A stretch of DNA of 64,000 nt from Candidatus Mediterraneibacter faecavium (GTDB lineage Bacteria > Bacillota > Clostridia > Lachnospirales > Lachnospiraceae), in assembly GCA_019119995.1 (NCBI GenBank), contig DWVY01000013.1:1-64000 (forward strand), read 5' to 3'. This document shows, in pieces, positions 29,156 through 39,254 of this stretch. The position numbers and the translations under genes were made by a program. Numbering within the stretch: the stretch's first letter is position 1; every line of letters begins with the position of its first letter. Under the pieces are notes generated by a model that saw nothing but the letters and a program-made list of their open reading frames with translations, was not told where the DNA came from and searched no databases.

Positions 29156-30840
29156 AAGAGGATAATAAGACAATTATGAAACGCTTCGGTTATACGGGCT
29201 GGAAACTGCGGACGGTCCTGATCCTTGCTTTCGCCCTGATCTGGTTTTTCAGCATGCTGCTGGCTACCTGGGTGGATCAGCTGGCGAAGCGGGGCGATTA
29301 CAGTGAGAACATTTCCCGGATGCAGGGGGATATTTTAGAACAGCTGGATTATGATCTTGCATTCCTGCGTGAAAATCCGGAATTTACTGAACAGGAACAG
29401 GAGGAGAGGAGAAGCAGCAGCCTGTATGCGGCTTTAAGCTCCAGAGCCCAGACCTACAGCACACAGTATCAGCAGGTATCAGCCGCCGTGTATGACGAGA
29501 ACGGGAGACTGGCTGCACAGAGTACGGATATACTGTCGGCTGATATGCGTTATGGTTCCTGGGTGCTTGGCAAGAGTTTTCTCCTGGCTGATCATCTGAC
29601 GGAGGAAGAACTTATAACGCTGGCGCAGTATGAAGCTGAAAATACCAAAGCACATGATTATGGCAGAGACAGGTATGAATTCAGCGCCGGATATACGGAA
29701 GACGGGAAAGAACTGACGGCAGTGCAGGCGCGCCGGGTTTACTATTCAACAGATGACAGGGAACAGGGGAAAATGGAAGGAGAAGACGCAGACATTGTTA
29801 TATGGCAGAACGAAGACGTTTCCGGAACAGAAAAGACCACAGAGGCAGTTCTATGGATGCCGGGGATTGCCTGCGGCGGGATCAGCGCATGGGAAAACTG
29901 GAGGAATCAGGCATATCTGCAGGAATTTCCGGAAGAATACAAAGGGACTGACAGCGGAACCGAAGAAAAGGATTTTGTACTCTATATGGAATCAGCGGCC
30001 GGGTTTTATCCGGATAACAGGTATGACGAACCGGGATATACACTCGTGATCCGCTCAGCGGCGCACCCGTGGATGGCTGCGGTTGACTCTCTGAAAGTGA
30101 TCTATGCGTGGGGAGCGGCGCTGTCTGCGCTGTGTGCAGGTCTGGTTCTCTTTATCGTAGAGCGGACGTTCCGGCGACGTGCCTTACTTGAAGAACAGCG
30201 GCGGGATTTTATCAATGCCATCGCCCATGAAATGAAGACCCCGCTGGCAGTGATCCGAGGATTTTCTGAGAATCTGGAGGAGAATGCAAACAGCGGGAAA
30301 AGAAAATATTACCTGGAGCAGATCATCGGACAGACGGAGCGGATGGACGATATGGTGAAGGAGATGGTCTGTATCTCGGGGCTGGATTCCGGGGCATATC
30401 GCCTAAAAAAAGAAAAGATCTCTGTCAGAGATCTGATCGGAGAACTTGCGGCAGAACAGAATGACCGGATCGAGGAGAAACGGATCGATCTGCAGGTAAG
30501 CTGCAAAGAGGACTTCGTGATCGAAGGAGATAAGCGGTTTATCGAAAAAGCATTCGCCTGTATTCTTGACAATGCAGTCAGCCATAACCGGGAGGAAGGG
30601 ACAATACTGATCCATATGGAAAAAGACAGATGCGTGATCGAGAATACCGGGGAAAGGATCCCGGAAGAAGATCTTCCCCGTGTATGCGAGCTCTTCTTTA
30701 CAGGAGAAAAAAGCAGAGACAGAGGAGAGAAACATCTGGGAGCGGGCCTGTATCTGGCAGAGCGGATCTTCCGGATGCACGGTTTAAAGCTTAAGATCGA
30801 AAATACAGAAAGCGGCGTGCGGGCAGCAGTGTTTATGTGA
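29152..30840 (+). CDS. Sensor histidine kinase
   Basis: FINAIAHEMKTPLAVIRGFSENLEEN; HLGAGLYLAERIF. Confidence 0.95.
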   Translation: MKEDNKTIMKRFGYTGWKLRTVLILAFALIWFFSMLLATWVDQLAKRGDYSENISRMQGDILEQLDYDLAFLRENPEFTEQEQEERRSSSLYAALSSRAQTYSTQYQQVSAAVYDENGRLAAQSTDILSADMRYGSWVLGKSFLLADHLTEEELITLAQYEAENTKAHDYGRDRYEFSAGYTEDGKELTAVQARRVYYSTDDREQGKMEGEDADIVIWQNEDVSGTEKTTEAVLWMPGIACGGISAWENWRNQAYLQEFPEEYKGTDSGTEEKDFVLYMESAAGFYPDNRYDEPGYTLVIRSAAHPWMAAVDSLKVIYAWGAALSALCAGLVLFIVERTFRRRALLEEQRRDFINAIAHEMKTPLAVIRGFSENLEENANSGKRKYYLEQIIGQTERMDDMVKEMVCISGLDSGAYRLKKEKISVRDLIGELAAEQNDRIEEKRIDLQVSCKEDFVIEGDKRFIEKAFACILDNAVSHNREEGTILIHMEKDRCVIENTGERIPEEDLPRVCELFFTGEKSRDRGEKHLGAGLYLAERIFRMHGLKLKIENTESGVRAAVFM

Positions 30841-31016
30841 TCATCCATAGGATACCGAAAAATACAATGCTGGATAAAATAAGCATAAATTTTGGATAAA
30901 AATCGGATAAAATATGTTGAAATGCGGATGGACATGCATTATAATTAAGCACATAAAAGATCCGGTGGTGCGGATCGGGACTCGGGAAGCTTGGTACAGA
31001 AGCGGGAAGGAGAAGT

Positions 31017-31808
31017 GTGTTTATGACGATCAGGGAGATGCAGGAGAGAAAGAAGGAGCTCGGTCTTACTTATGCACAGATAGCCGAGAGGTCCGGCCTG
31101 CCGGTGGGAACGGTCCAGAAAGTACTCGGCGGGATCACGCTGACGCCCAGATATGATACGATCATGGCGTTGGAGAGTGTGCTGGGGGAGGAGCAGCCTA
31201 TGGCAGTGAGAGAGGCGGCTGTATCGTATCATGTAAAAAGGCAGGGAGAATACACACTGGAAGATTACTATCAGTTTCCGGACGATGTGCGTCTGGAGCT
31301 GATCGACGGAGTGATCTACTACATGTCCTCACCGACATCAGCCCATCAGCTCATCGGCGGATTTATATACAGCAGGATGCTTCGGCACGTGCTGGATAAT
31401 GGCGGGAAATGTCTGCCGGTGATCGCGCCGATGGATGTACAGCTCGACTGTGATGACAGGACGATGGTAGAGCCAGATGTGCTCATCGTGTGCGACAGAG
31501 AGAAGATCATCAACCGGTGTGTGTACGGCGCCCCGGATTTTATCATTGAGATACTGTCAAAGTCTACGAAGAAGAAAGACTCCGTGATCAAGCTGAACAA
31601 ATATCTAAACGCGGGCGTGCGGGAATACTGGATGATCGATCCGGACAAGCAAAAAGTCATCGTATATGATTTTGAGCATGACGAGTATCCGGTGATCTAC
31701 GGATTTGATGCGAAGGTTCCGGTCGGGATCTGGAACGGGGAGTTGGAGATCGACTTCGCGGAAGTGTATGATCATGTGAAATTCCTCTATGAGAGGGAGG
31801 AGCGATAA
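31017..31808 (+). CDS. N-terminal HTH fused to Uma2 (DUF820)-family putative endonuclease
   Basis: MTIREMQERKKELGLTYAQIAERSGLPVGTVQKVLGG then YTLEDYYQFPDDVRLELIDGVIYYM...VEPDVLIVCD...GAPDFIIEILSKSTKKKD. Confidence 0.9.
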   Translation: MFMTIREMQERKKELGLTYAQIAERSGLPVGTVQKVLGGITLTPRYDTIMALESVLGEEQPMAVREAAVSYHVKRQGEYTLEDYYQFPDDVRLELIDGVIYYMSSPTSAHQLIGGFIYSRMLRHVLDNGGKCLPVIAPMDVQLDCDDRTMVEPDVLIVCDREKIINRCVYGAPDFIIEILSKSTKKKDSVIKLNKYLNAGVREYWMIDPDKQKVIVYDFEHDEYPVIYGFDAKVPVGIWNGELEIDFAEVYDHVKFLYEREER

Positions 31809-32017
31809 GGAAAGTCCAACCGACCATATGGAAGGATTGCTGTAAAATAAGAAATACACAGAATATTCACTAAAATTAAAGAAGTATAAACAATTCTAAA
31901 ATAAGTGATAAAGTCACTGACAAAACCGGATTCTTCTGTTAAAATGCAAACGTAACATGAAACAGACGTTTTGAGGACGTTTCGATCTTGGTGATCCATT
32001 TGCAGGAGGTATGGTTT

Positions 32018-32182
32018 ATGTCTTTGGGATATTATTATAGATTGGTCAACAGCGGTATCGGTAAGAAAGTGAAAGAAGTCTTAAACGGGCTGATCCCCGG
32101 ACTGATCCCGGAGCCGGTGCCGGTAAGAGTACCGGTGAGACAGCCGGAGAGGAGACCGGGAGATTACCGGACCGGCAGGTAG
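32018..32182 (+). CDS. Small proline/arginine-rich ORF (54 aa)
   Basis: Strong RBS aggaggtatggtttATG; MSLGYYYRLVNSGIGKKVKEVLNGLIPGLIPEPVPVRVPVRQPERRPGDYRTGR. Confidence 0.45.
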   Translation: MSLGYYYRLVNSGIGKKVKEVLNGLIPGLIPEPVPVRVPVRQPERRPGDYRTGR

Positions 32183-32236
32183 CAGATAAGAACAGGCAGG
32201 AAAACATGCGATAAAAATAAAGGATAAAAAGCAGTG

Positions 32237-32269
32237 CCGCATCAGGTGATTTTTTCATCTGATGCGGCC
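32237..32269 (+). terminator. Intrinsic terminator
   Basis: gccgcatcaggtgattttttcatctgatgcggc followed by ctttgt. Confidence 0.7.
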
Positions 32270-32343
32270 TTTGTCTTGTACTGTTTTTGGATTCGTGCTA
32301 GAGTAACAGATGAACAGAACATTTGTTTACGGGGAGGATGAAG

Positions 32344-33333
32344 ATGAAAATAGGAAAAAAGATAAGGGCGATATGGTGCTCTCTGATGTTGGCCTTTTCG
32401 CTTGCAGCCTGCGGCAGCCCGGACGGGAGCACTGCATACAGTGGAAATACCGCTGACAATAGTGGGGACAGCAGTTCTTCTGTGCAGACTGCCGATACGG
32501 TTGAGGATGTGCCGGACTACAGTGGAGAACCCTATGTGGAGATCAACGATAACCAGCCGGAGTTCGAGGAGTATGAGCTGACCACAGTGCCTTTCGAGGA
32601 CTACAGCGAACTTGACGAGCTGGGCAGATGCGGCGAGGCGGAGGCGTGCGTTGGAGAGGAGACCATGCCGACCGAAGACCGGGAGAGTATCAGCAGCGTA
32701 GAGCCCACAGGCTGGGAGAATGAGAAGTACGACAATGTGGACGGCGGATATGTGTACAACCGCTGCCATCTGATCGGATTCCAGCTCACCGGGGAGAATG
32801 CCAATGAGGAGAATCTCATCACAGGCACCCGCTATATGAATACGGAAGGGATGCTGCCTTTTGAAAATATGGTCGCCGATTATATCCACGAGACGGACAA
32901 TCATGTGCTGTACCGTGTGACGCCGATCTTTGAAGGAGAGGACCTGGTCGCCTCCGGGGTACAGATGGAGGCAGAGTCCGTGGAAGATGACGGAGCCGGG
33001 ATCTGCTTCAATGTGTATGTGTATAATGTACAGCCGCAGATCACGATCAACTATGCCACGGGAGAAAACTGGGAGAGCTCAGAGTCAGACGATGTACAGG
33101 AGAATTCTGCCGGAATCGGACAGTCTGCTCAGGACAGAGATTCCGCATCTCAGGGAGACAAATTGCAGTCAGAGAAACAGACCTATATAATAAACGAAAA
33201 TACAGATAAATTTCATGATCCGGACTGCTCCAGTGTGGGCGAGATCAAAGAGAAAAATAAGAGGGAGTTCACCGGCACCAGTGATGAACTGATCGAGGAT
33301 GGATACGAACCGTGCGGGATTTGCAAGCCGTGA
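32344..33333 (+). CDS. DNA/RNA non-specific endonuclease lipoprotein with C-terminal Ada-like Zn motif
   Basis: Lipobox LAACGS; YNRCHLIGFQLTGENANEENLITGTRYMNTEGM; C-terminal FHDPDCSSVG...PCGICKP. Confidence 0.85.
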   Translation: MKIGKKIRAIWCSLMLAFSLAACGSPDGSTAYSGNTADNSGDSSSSVQTADTVEDVPDYSGEPYVEINDNQPEFEEYELTTVPFEDYSELDELGRCGEAEACVGEETMPTEDRESISSVEPTGWENEKYDNVDGGYVYNRCHLIGFQLTGENANEENLITGTRYMNTEGMLPFENMVADYIHETDNHVLYRVTPIFEGEDLVASGVQMEAESVEDDGAGICFNVYVYNVQPQITINYATGENWESSESDDVQENSAGIGQSAQDRDSASQGDKLQSEKQTYIINENTDKFHDPDCSSVGEIKEKNKREFTGTSDELIEDGYEPCGICKP

Positions 33334-33445
33334 TTATGATAGAAGATATCTCTATATCGTGGGAAGAGTGAAACAGGAAAAATGCTGTATAGGAACAGAT
33401 GCATAAAAACAGTTGGGAAGAGATTCCGGAAAGGAAGGGCTGAGT

Positions 33446-34636
33446 ATGGAGAAATATAAGAGAATATTTGTGATCGTTATGGATTCCCTCGGCGTGGGAG
33501 CCATGGACGACTCACCGGAATTCGGCGATACGGGGGTCAACACACTGGGGCATATCTCGCAGTCAGTGGACAGTTTCCATATGCCTAATCTTCAGAAAAT
33601 GGGCATGGCGAACCTGACCCCTTTAAAACAGGTGGAGCCGGTGGAAAAGAGCCTCGGATACTATGGAAAGTTAAGAGAGAAGAGCCGGGGCAAGGATACG
33701 ATGACAGGCCACTGGGAAATGATGGGGCTTGAAGTCACAAAGCCGTTCAAGACATTTACGGAGCACGGATTTCCGCCGGAGCTGATCGCTGAGCTGGAGA
33801 AGCGGACAGGACACAAAGTAATCGGAAACAAGAGCGCCAGCGGAACAGAGATCTTAGACGAACTCGGCGAAGAAGAGATCGCCACAGGACATATGATCGT
33901 CTATACATCCGCGGACTCGGTTCTTCAGATCTGCGGGAATGAAGAGACTTTCGGACTGGATGAACTGTACCGCTGCTGCGAGATCGCAAGAGAGATCACG
34001 ATGAAAGACGAGTGGCGCGTGGGGCGCGTCATCGCCCGCCCTTATGTGGGCAGGAAAAAGGGCGAGTTCAAGCGTACAAGCAACCGCCACGACTACGCGC
34101 TGAAACCGTTCGGGAAGACCGCTCTCAATGCCCTGCAGGACGCCGGGCTGGATGTGATCTCTGTAGGGAAGATCCGGGATATATTCGACGGCGAAGGAAT
34201 CACCGAGGCGTATAAATCCAAAAGTTCTGTCCACGGTATGGAGCAGACGATTGAACTGGCACAGAAAGATTTCCACGGTCTGTGTTTTGTCAATCTGGTG
34301 GACTTCGATGCACTGTGGGGACACAGAAGAAATCCCCAGGGCTATGCGGAAGAAATCGAGAAGTTCGATATAAATCTCGGGAAACTCCTGTCGCTTCTGA
34401 AAGAGGATGACCTGCTGATCATCACGGCGGATCACGGGAATGACCCGACCTATACAGGCACGGACCACACAAGAGAAAAAGTGCCGTTCCTCGCATACTC
34501 CCCGTCCATGAGCGGCAGCGGCAAACTTCCGGAGGCAGATACATTTGCGGTGATCGGTGCGACAGTGGCAGATAACTTCGGCGTGAAGATGCCGGAGGGG
34601 ACGATCGGGGGATCGCTGATGGGGAAACTGCGGTGA
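33446..34636 (+). CDS. deoB: Phosphopentomutase
   Basis: [67 protein letters not shown]. Confidence 0.97.
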   Translation: MEKYKRIFVIVMDSLGVGAMDDSPEFGDTGVNTLGHISQSVDSFHMPNLQKMGMANLTPLKQVEPVEKSLGYYGKLREKSRGKDTMTGHWEMMGLEVTKPFKTFTEHGFPPELIAELEKRTGHKVIGNKSASGTEILDELGEEEIATGHMIVYTSADSVLQICGNEETFGLDELYRCCEIAREITMKDEWRVGRVIARPYVGRKKGEFKRTSNRHDYALKPFGKTALNALQDAGLDVISVGKIRDIFDGEGITEAYKSKSSVHGMEQTIELAQKDFHGLCFVNLVDFDALWGHRRNPQGYAEEIEKFDINLGKLLSLLKEDDLLIITADHGNDPTYTGTDHTREKVPFLAYSPSMSGSGKLPEADTFAVIGATVADNFGVKMPEGTIGGSLMGKLR

Positions 34637-34749
34637 CGGGAGAGGAGTTGAACCAAATGTGCAATCTGAGCGATTATGTGGAAGAAGATGAAGAAACTAT
34701 TCGAAAGATACTAAAAAATATAGAATGACCATAATTTTGGAAAGGCGTG

Positions 34750-34785
34750 ATATTCCGGGTGAGATATGAGCACCCGGAATATTTT
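34750..34785 (+). terminator. Intrinsic terminator downstream of deoB
   Basis: atattccgggtgagatatgagcacccggaatattttt. Confidence 0.85.
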
Positions 34786-34931
34786 TGAGTTTTATAGGGA
34801 TGTACCATTTGGAATTCCGGTGAATTTAGAGAAATGAATCATAGAATAGGTTCCGTTTGCTTGACGCAGGAATAGAATCAGTGTACTATAGTACTTAGTA
34901 ATACTAAATATTATAAAAGGAGAAGACAAAA

Positions 34932-35276
34932 ATGGACAGCAGATTTGCCCGGCAGATGAAAAAGGGTGTGCTGGATATGATTGTTCTAAAACTTGTTGCA
35001 GAAAAAGAGACCTATGGATATGAGTTGATACAGGAACTATCAGAAAGAGGATCCGGATTTTTCGATCTGAAAGAAGGCACCCTTTATCCGGTGCTTTACC
35101 GTCTGGAAGACACGGGGCTGGTAAAGGCATTCTGGAAAAATGGTGAGGGGCGTTCTACACCGAAAAAATATTACTGTATCACGGAAAAAGGGAGAGAAAC
35201 GCTGCATGATTATTACAGTGTCTGGAAACAGTTTGAAAAATGTGTCGATGAGCTGTGCAGGGAGGAGACATTATGA
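34932..35276 (+). CDS. PadR family transcriptional regulator
   Basis: MKKGVLDMIVLKLVAEKETYGYELIQELSERGSGFFDLKEGTLYPVLYRLED. Confidence 0.93.
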   Translation: MDSRFARQMKKGVLDMIVLKLVAEKETYGYELIQELSERGSGFFDLKEGTLYPVLYRLEDTGLVKAFWKNGEGRSTPKKYYCITEKGRETLHDYYSVWKQFEKCVDELCREETL

Positions 35277-35932
35277 CAGAAGATCAGAAGAAAATTAAGC
35301 GTTATGTAAACCGGTTGGAACGACATCTGCGACTTCCCTTGGAGCTAAAAGTCCGGATCAATGGTGACATTGGTACTGAGATCCAACGGCGTATGGAGTC
35401 CGGTCAGACTGTAGATCAGGTGTTTCAGGAGATGGGAAGTCCGGACGAGGTCGCGGCGAGTTTCAATCATGAGTTTTCAGAATTTGAAATAAGGAAAAAT
35501 CCGATCCGGTTTCTGTTTCTCATTATGGCGGTAATGGCTGCGGCGGGGGAACTGTGGTATATAAGGGCTCTTTTGCAAATGCAGAATATGGCAGAAAGTC
35601 TGAACAGGATTTTTTTAAATCCGGAAGAGTTCGGCAGGGGCAGTGTGATCGCTGTATGCGGTTTCATAGCAGGTTGCATTGCCGCATACTTTATTGCGCT
35701 GTATGGAAGAAAAGAAACTTATGTCAAGTATAGAAAATGTATTATACTCTCAGCTGTGGGATTTCTAGCAGGCATGACGGCGGCTGTCCTGCCCGAATCT
35801 ACCGGCGCGCTTCAATGGAAAATTCCATTCGGGATGTCCGATCTGGTGGTAGAACCCGGAATGATAATCAACATTGTAGTTTTGATAATGTCGGTAAAAT
35901 ATTTTTATACACAAAAAGAGAAAAATTCTTGA
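35255..35932 (+). CDS. HAAS-type membrane protein paired with PadR
   Basis: N-terminal helical RYVNRLERHLRLPLELKVRINGDIGTEIQRRMESGQTVDQVFQEMGSPDEVA plus TM segments. Confidence 0.75.
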   Translation: MQGGDIMTEDQKKIKRYVNRLERHLRLPLELKVRINGDIGTEIQRRMESGQTVDQVFQEMGSPDEVAASFNHEFSEFEIRKNPIRFLFLIMAVMAAAGELWYIRALLQMQNMAESLNRIFLNPEEFGRGSVIAVCGFIAGCIAAYFIALYGRKETYVKYRKCIILSAVGFLAGMTAAVLPESTGALQWKIPFGMSDLVVEPGMIINIVVLIMSVKYFYTQKEKNS

Positions 35933-35957
35933 CAAATGATATATCTCACAGTATACT
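35929..35957 (+). promoter_or_regulatory. Sigma-70-type promoter for tRNA-Trp
   Basis: TTGACA - 17 nt - TATACT. Confidence 0.85.
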
Positions 35958-35991
35958 ATACAAGTGGCTTACGGAAGACAGGCCACGATAC

Positions 35992-36062
35992 AGGGGATTG
36001 GTCAAATGGTATGATAGGGGTCTCCAAAACCTTTGGTGGGAGTTCGATTCTCTCATCCCCTG
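35992..36062 (+). tRNA. tRNA-Trp (anticodon CCA)
   Basis: AGGGGAT/ATCCCCT acceptor; GTCA/TGAT D-stem; GGGGT-CTCCAAA-ACCTT anticodon arm; GGGAG-TTCGATT-CTCTC T-arm; no encoded 3' CCA. Confidence 0.93.
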
Positions 36063-36067
36063 TTTGA

Positions 36068-36095
36068 AAAGCACCGTGTTTACGGTGCTTTTTTG
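36068..36095 (+). terminator. Intrinsic terminator of tRNA-Trp
   Basis: aagcaccgtgtttacggtgctttttt. Confidence 0.9.
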
Positions 36096-36347
36096 TTTAA
36101 CAGGAAACTTCGTCCCTGTTAAACAAAAAGCCCTCCGGGCAGGATGCACACGCCGCAATGAGGTATGTTACCGCTTTGCGGTATTGCGGCGGCGCGCAAA
36201 GTGTTCAAGCCCCTCAAGATTGATGGGAGGGGGAGTTGAGGCGGGCTTGCCCACTTTGCTCATGCCGTTTTGATGCCGGAATGAGGTATAATATCCCTGC
36301 TTTTGTTTTGAGAAGGCGGGGATTATTTTATACGAGAGGAAAAAGAA

Positions 36348-37007
36348 ATGATAAAAATATTGATTGTCGAAGACGAGATCTCCATATCGAAAATGATGGA
36401 GATGAGTCTGAAAAGATTGGGATACCAATGCGATTGCGCATATGACGGCGAGGAAGCTGCGGAGAAGATCGGCAGAAACAGTTACGATCTGATCCTGTTG
36501 GACGTGATGCTTCCGAAGATCGACGGGTTTGAATTGATGGAATATATCCGGCCGATGGAGATACCGGTGATTTTTATAACGGCAAAGGATTCTGTAAAAG
36601 ACCGGGTAAAAGGACTGCGTATGGGAGCCGAGGACTACATTGTGAAACCTTTTGCGATCATAGAACTTCTGGCACGGGTGGATGTGGTGCTGCGGCGTTT
36701 CAGGCTCACGGACGAGGTGATGGATATATGCGGACTCCACATTGATCTGAGGTCCATGCAGGTGACAAGGAACGGGAGCGAGATTCCTCTGACGAAAAAG
36801 GAATATGATCTGCTTCTTCTATTTGCAAGAAATCCAAACACTGCACTTTACAGAGAAACGATCTATGAAAGAGTGTGGGGCGGAGAATTTGAGTATGGAA
36901 GTAAAGCGGTGGATCTGCTGGTCCAGCGGCTGCGGAAGAAGGTGGAATGGAGCCGGGAACTGAAGGCTGTGAATAAGGTCGGATACAGGCTGGAGGTGGA
37001 CGGATGA
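36348..37007 (+). CDS. OmpR-family response regulator (VanR-like)
   Basis: MIKILIVEDEISISKMMEMSLKRLGYQCDCAYDGEEA; YDLILLDVMLPKIDGFELM. Confidence 0.94.
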   Translation: MIKILIVEDEISISKMMEMSLKRLGYQCDCAYDGEEAAEKIGRNSYDLILLDVMLPKIDGFELMEYIRPMEIPVIFITAKDSVKDRVKGLRMGAEDYIVKPFAIIELLARVDVVLRRFRLTDEVMDICGLHIDLRSMQVTRNGSEIPLTKKEYDLLLLFARNPNTALYRETIYERVWGGEFEYGSKAVDLLVQRLRKKVEWSRELKAVNKVGYRLEVDG

Positions 37008-38413
37008 AGCTTCGGATCAAGATCATGGTCTGTATGCTGTGTCTTGTAAGTATCTTGTTTGGATTGGGAAGCAGTACCTTGATCCTTATTTCCTTTCAAA
37101 ATGGTCTGGAACAGGAAAGGGATACCGCGGCGAACTCGTACAGGCTGCTTATATATACGCTGCAGATGTCGGGAGGAACAGAGATGTTTTCAGGATCAGA
37201 GAACATACAGGACACTCTCCGGCAGATAGCCGGTCAGAGAGGAAACTACTGGGATTCTGTCGTCCTTTCCGACAGTGGCGGGGTGGTGTACAGTCAGGGG
37301 GAGGCAGCAGGATATCTGACCCGGTCAGAAGAAAGAGGATATGCAGGATCGTGTGTGGTCACATCTTTCCGGACAGACGACGGCAGCGCATACCTCAGGG
37401 TTTCGGGAGTCTTCACATCCGGAGGTCAGACGTTATACTTAGAAGCAGGGCATGATATTTCATCTCTGTACGAAAAGAGGGAATATCAGCAGAAAATCTA
37501 CAGGATCATTTTTGCGGCAGCTATGATCCTATGTGCGGTCTTTTCCTATGGAACCGCGTATTTGCTGACCCGTCCGCTGTCTGGGCTGGCTAAGGGAGCC
37601 AGAGAGATTGCGGGAGGTAATCTTTCGTTTCGGACCAATATCCGTACCGGCGATGAGATCGGAAGTCTGTCAGAGGATTTTGATCGGATGTCAGAGCAGA
37701 TCGGGAACAATGTCCGGGAACTCGAACGGGCTGTAGAGAGGCAGGAGCGGTTTGTGGAGAGCTTTACTCATGAGATGAAAACGCCTATGACAGCAGTGAT
37801 CGGATATGCGGATCTGCTCCGCAGTCAGCAGCTTACGGAAGAGGAGGTGCGGGATGCGGCCGATTACATTTTCTCAGAAGGAAGACGGCTGGAGCGCCTG
37901 TCTATGAAACTTCTGGATATCTATGTGGCGGAGAAGGCGGAAGTCCGGCTGTCCCTCCACTGCCCGGGGCGTATCGCAGAAAATACGGCAGATCATTTAA
38001 AACCGGTCTTTGAAAAGAAAAGGATCACTCTGACCGGGAAATATGAAAAAGGAAAATGCCTGCTTGAGCCGGATCTGTTCCGTTCTCTGGCAGTCAATCT
38101 GATAGACAACGCGTCTAAGGCGGCCGGGGAAGGCGGACATATATGGGTGTGGGTCAGAATGACCGATGAGGGCTGCGTACTCGGTGTGGAAGACAACGGA
38201 CCGGGAATCCCGGAAGAAGCAAGAGAACATCTGACTGAAGCGTTCTACCGGGGGGATAAGTCGAGGTCGAGAAAACAGGGGGGAGCCGGACTGGGTCTGA
38301 CTCTGTGCGCAGAGATCGTAAAACTGCATGGCGGGACGCTTGCTTTCAAAAAGCGAAGAGACGGGGGAACAAGGGTGATCGCTGAACTGAGAGGAGGCCG
38401 TTATGAACAATAG
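37004..38413 (+). CDS. HAMP-containing sensor histidine kinase
   Basis: ESFTHEMKTPMTAVIGYADLLRSQ; EDNGPGIPEEAREHLTEAFYRGDKSRSRKQGGAGLGLTLCAEIV. Confidence 0.95.
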   Translation: MKLRIKIMVCMLCLVSILFGLGSSTLILISFQNGLEQERDTAANSYRLLIYTLQMSGGTEMFSGSENIQDTLRQIAGQRGNYWDSVVLSDSGGVVYSQGEAAGYLTRSEERGYAGSCVVTSFRTDDGSAYLRVSGVFTSGGQTLYLEAGHDISSLYEKREYQQKIYRIIFAAAMILCAVFSYGTAYLLTRPLSGLAKGAREIAGGNLSFRTNIRTGDEIGSLSEDFDRMSEQIGNNVRELERAVERQERFVESFTHEMKTPMTAVIGYADLLRSQQLTEEEVRDAADYIFSEGRRLERLSMKLLDIYVAEKAEVRLSLHCPGRIAENTADHLKPVFEKKRITLTGKYEKGKCLLEPDLFRSLAVNLIDNASKAAGEGGHIWVWVRMTDEGCVLGVEDNGPGIPEEAREHLTEAFYRGDKSRSRKQGGAGLGLTLCAEIVKLHGGTLAFKKRRDGGTRVIAELRGGRYEQ

Positions 38414-39254
38414 AAGGGGAATAGCTGCGGCGGCTTTTTCAGCTGCGGCTGCGCTGATCTTTGGCTTTTTCCTGCCGGATCTTGCGGGGAGAGCCGCAGA
38501 TCAGAAAATGAGCGCACAGGCCGAGACGTTTGCCCTGGGAAAAGTGCCGTCAGCCGCAGATGCGAGAATGGCGGACATGCTGAAACTGGCGGATACCTAT
38601 GAGAATGAAGTGTATCTGGATCATGGCGCCGTGAGTGAGGAGAGCGATATAAAACGAAGTGCCGCAGACATAATTAACCGTCTGTCAGAGTACGGAGTGT
38701 TGGCTAAAATGGAATGCGAAGATTATTCGCTGTCTCCGGTCATAGCTGTCAAAGGGAAAATGCTTTCGGATGACGCTTACGGATATGATGATGCAGATCA
38801 TACTGCATTAACAGGTGATATAGCGGAAAACACGATAGATACATCAGATCAAACCGGTTCCGGTACTGGCGTGCAGATGGGGATCATATGGAAGTGTTAT
38901 GTATCCGATCCGCAGACAGGCATTGATCTTGAGATCCTGGTCGATGACCGGAGCGGGAAAATGCTTTCTTTTAATCTTGCCCGGTACGGGGCGGATCCGG
39001 CTGCGGAAGAGGTGTATCGGAATGAAGAAGAAATAGACAAAGAGATACAGGAAGACCTTCGGGGAAAGAGCGATGGTCTGAAAACTTTTTGTGAAGAATA
39101 TTACGGCTTCCGGTATACGGATAGAGAGTACCGCATAGAGGGTTCTTCCTGTTTTGTCAGGTTCTTTTTTGAAGATGAGAACGGGGAAAATATCGTGCTC
39201 GACCTAGAACGGGACCGGTACGGAACCGTGTATACATGGAACCGGACTTTATAG
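38403..39254 (+). CDS. Hypothetical exported protein in the two-component operon
   Basis: Signal-like N-terminus, overlaps kinase stop; no family recognised. Confidence 0.6.
   Translation: MNNRRGIAAAAFSAAAALIFGFFLPDLAGRAADQKMSAQAETFALGKVPSAADARMADMLKLADTYENEVYLDHGAVSEESDIKRSAADIINRLSEYGVLAKMECEDYSLSPVIAVKGKMLSDDAYGYDDADHTALTGDIAENTIDTSDQTGSGTGVQMGIIWKCYVSDPQTGIDLEILVDDRSGKMLSFNLARYGADPAAEEVYRNEEEIDKEIQEDLRGKSDGLKTFCEEYYGFRYTDREYRIEGSSCFVRFFFEDENGENIVLDLERDRYGTVYTWNRTL

Noticed and set aside
34657-34728. 23-aa ORF MCNLSDYVEEDEETIRKILKNIE after deoB
   Set aside because: Very short; might be a remnant of a longer protein, but the sequence alone does not support a gene call.
35992-36062. Suppressor or unusual tRNA
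   Set aside because: The anticodon loop CTCCAAA gives CCA, and all arms fit an ordinary tRNA-Trp.
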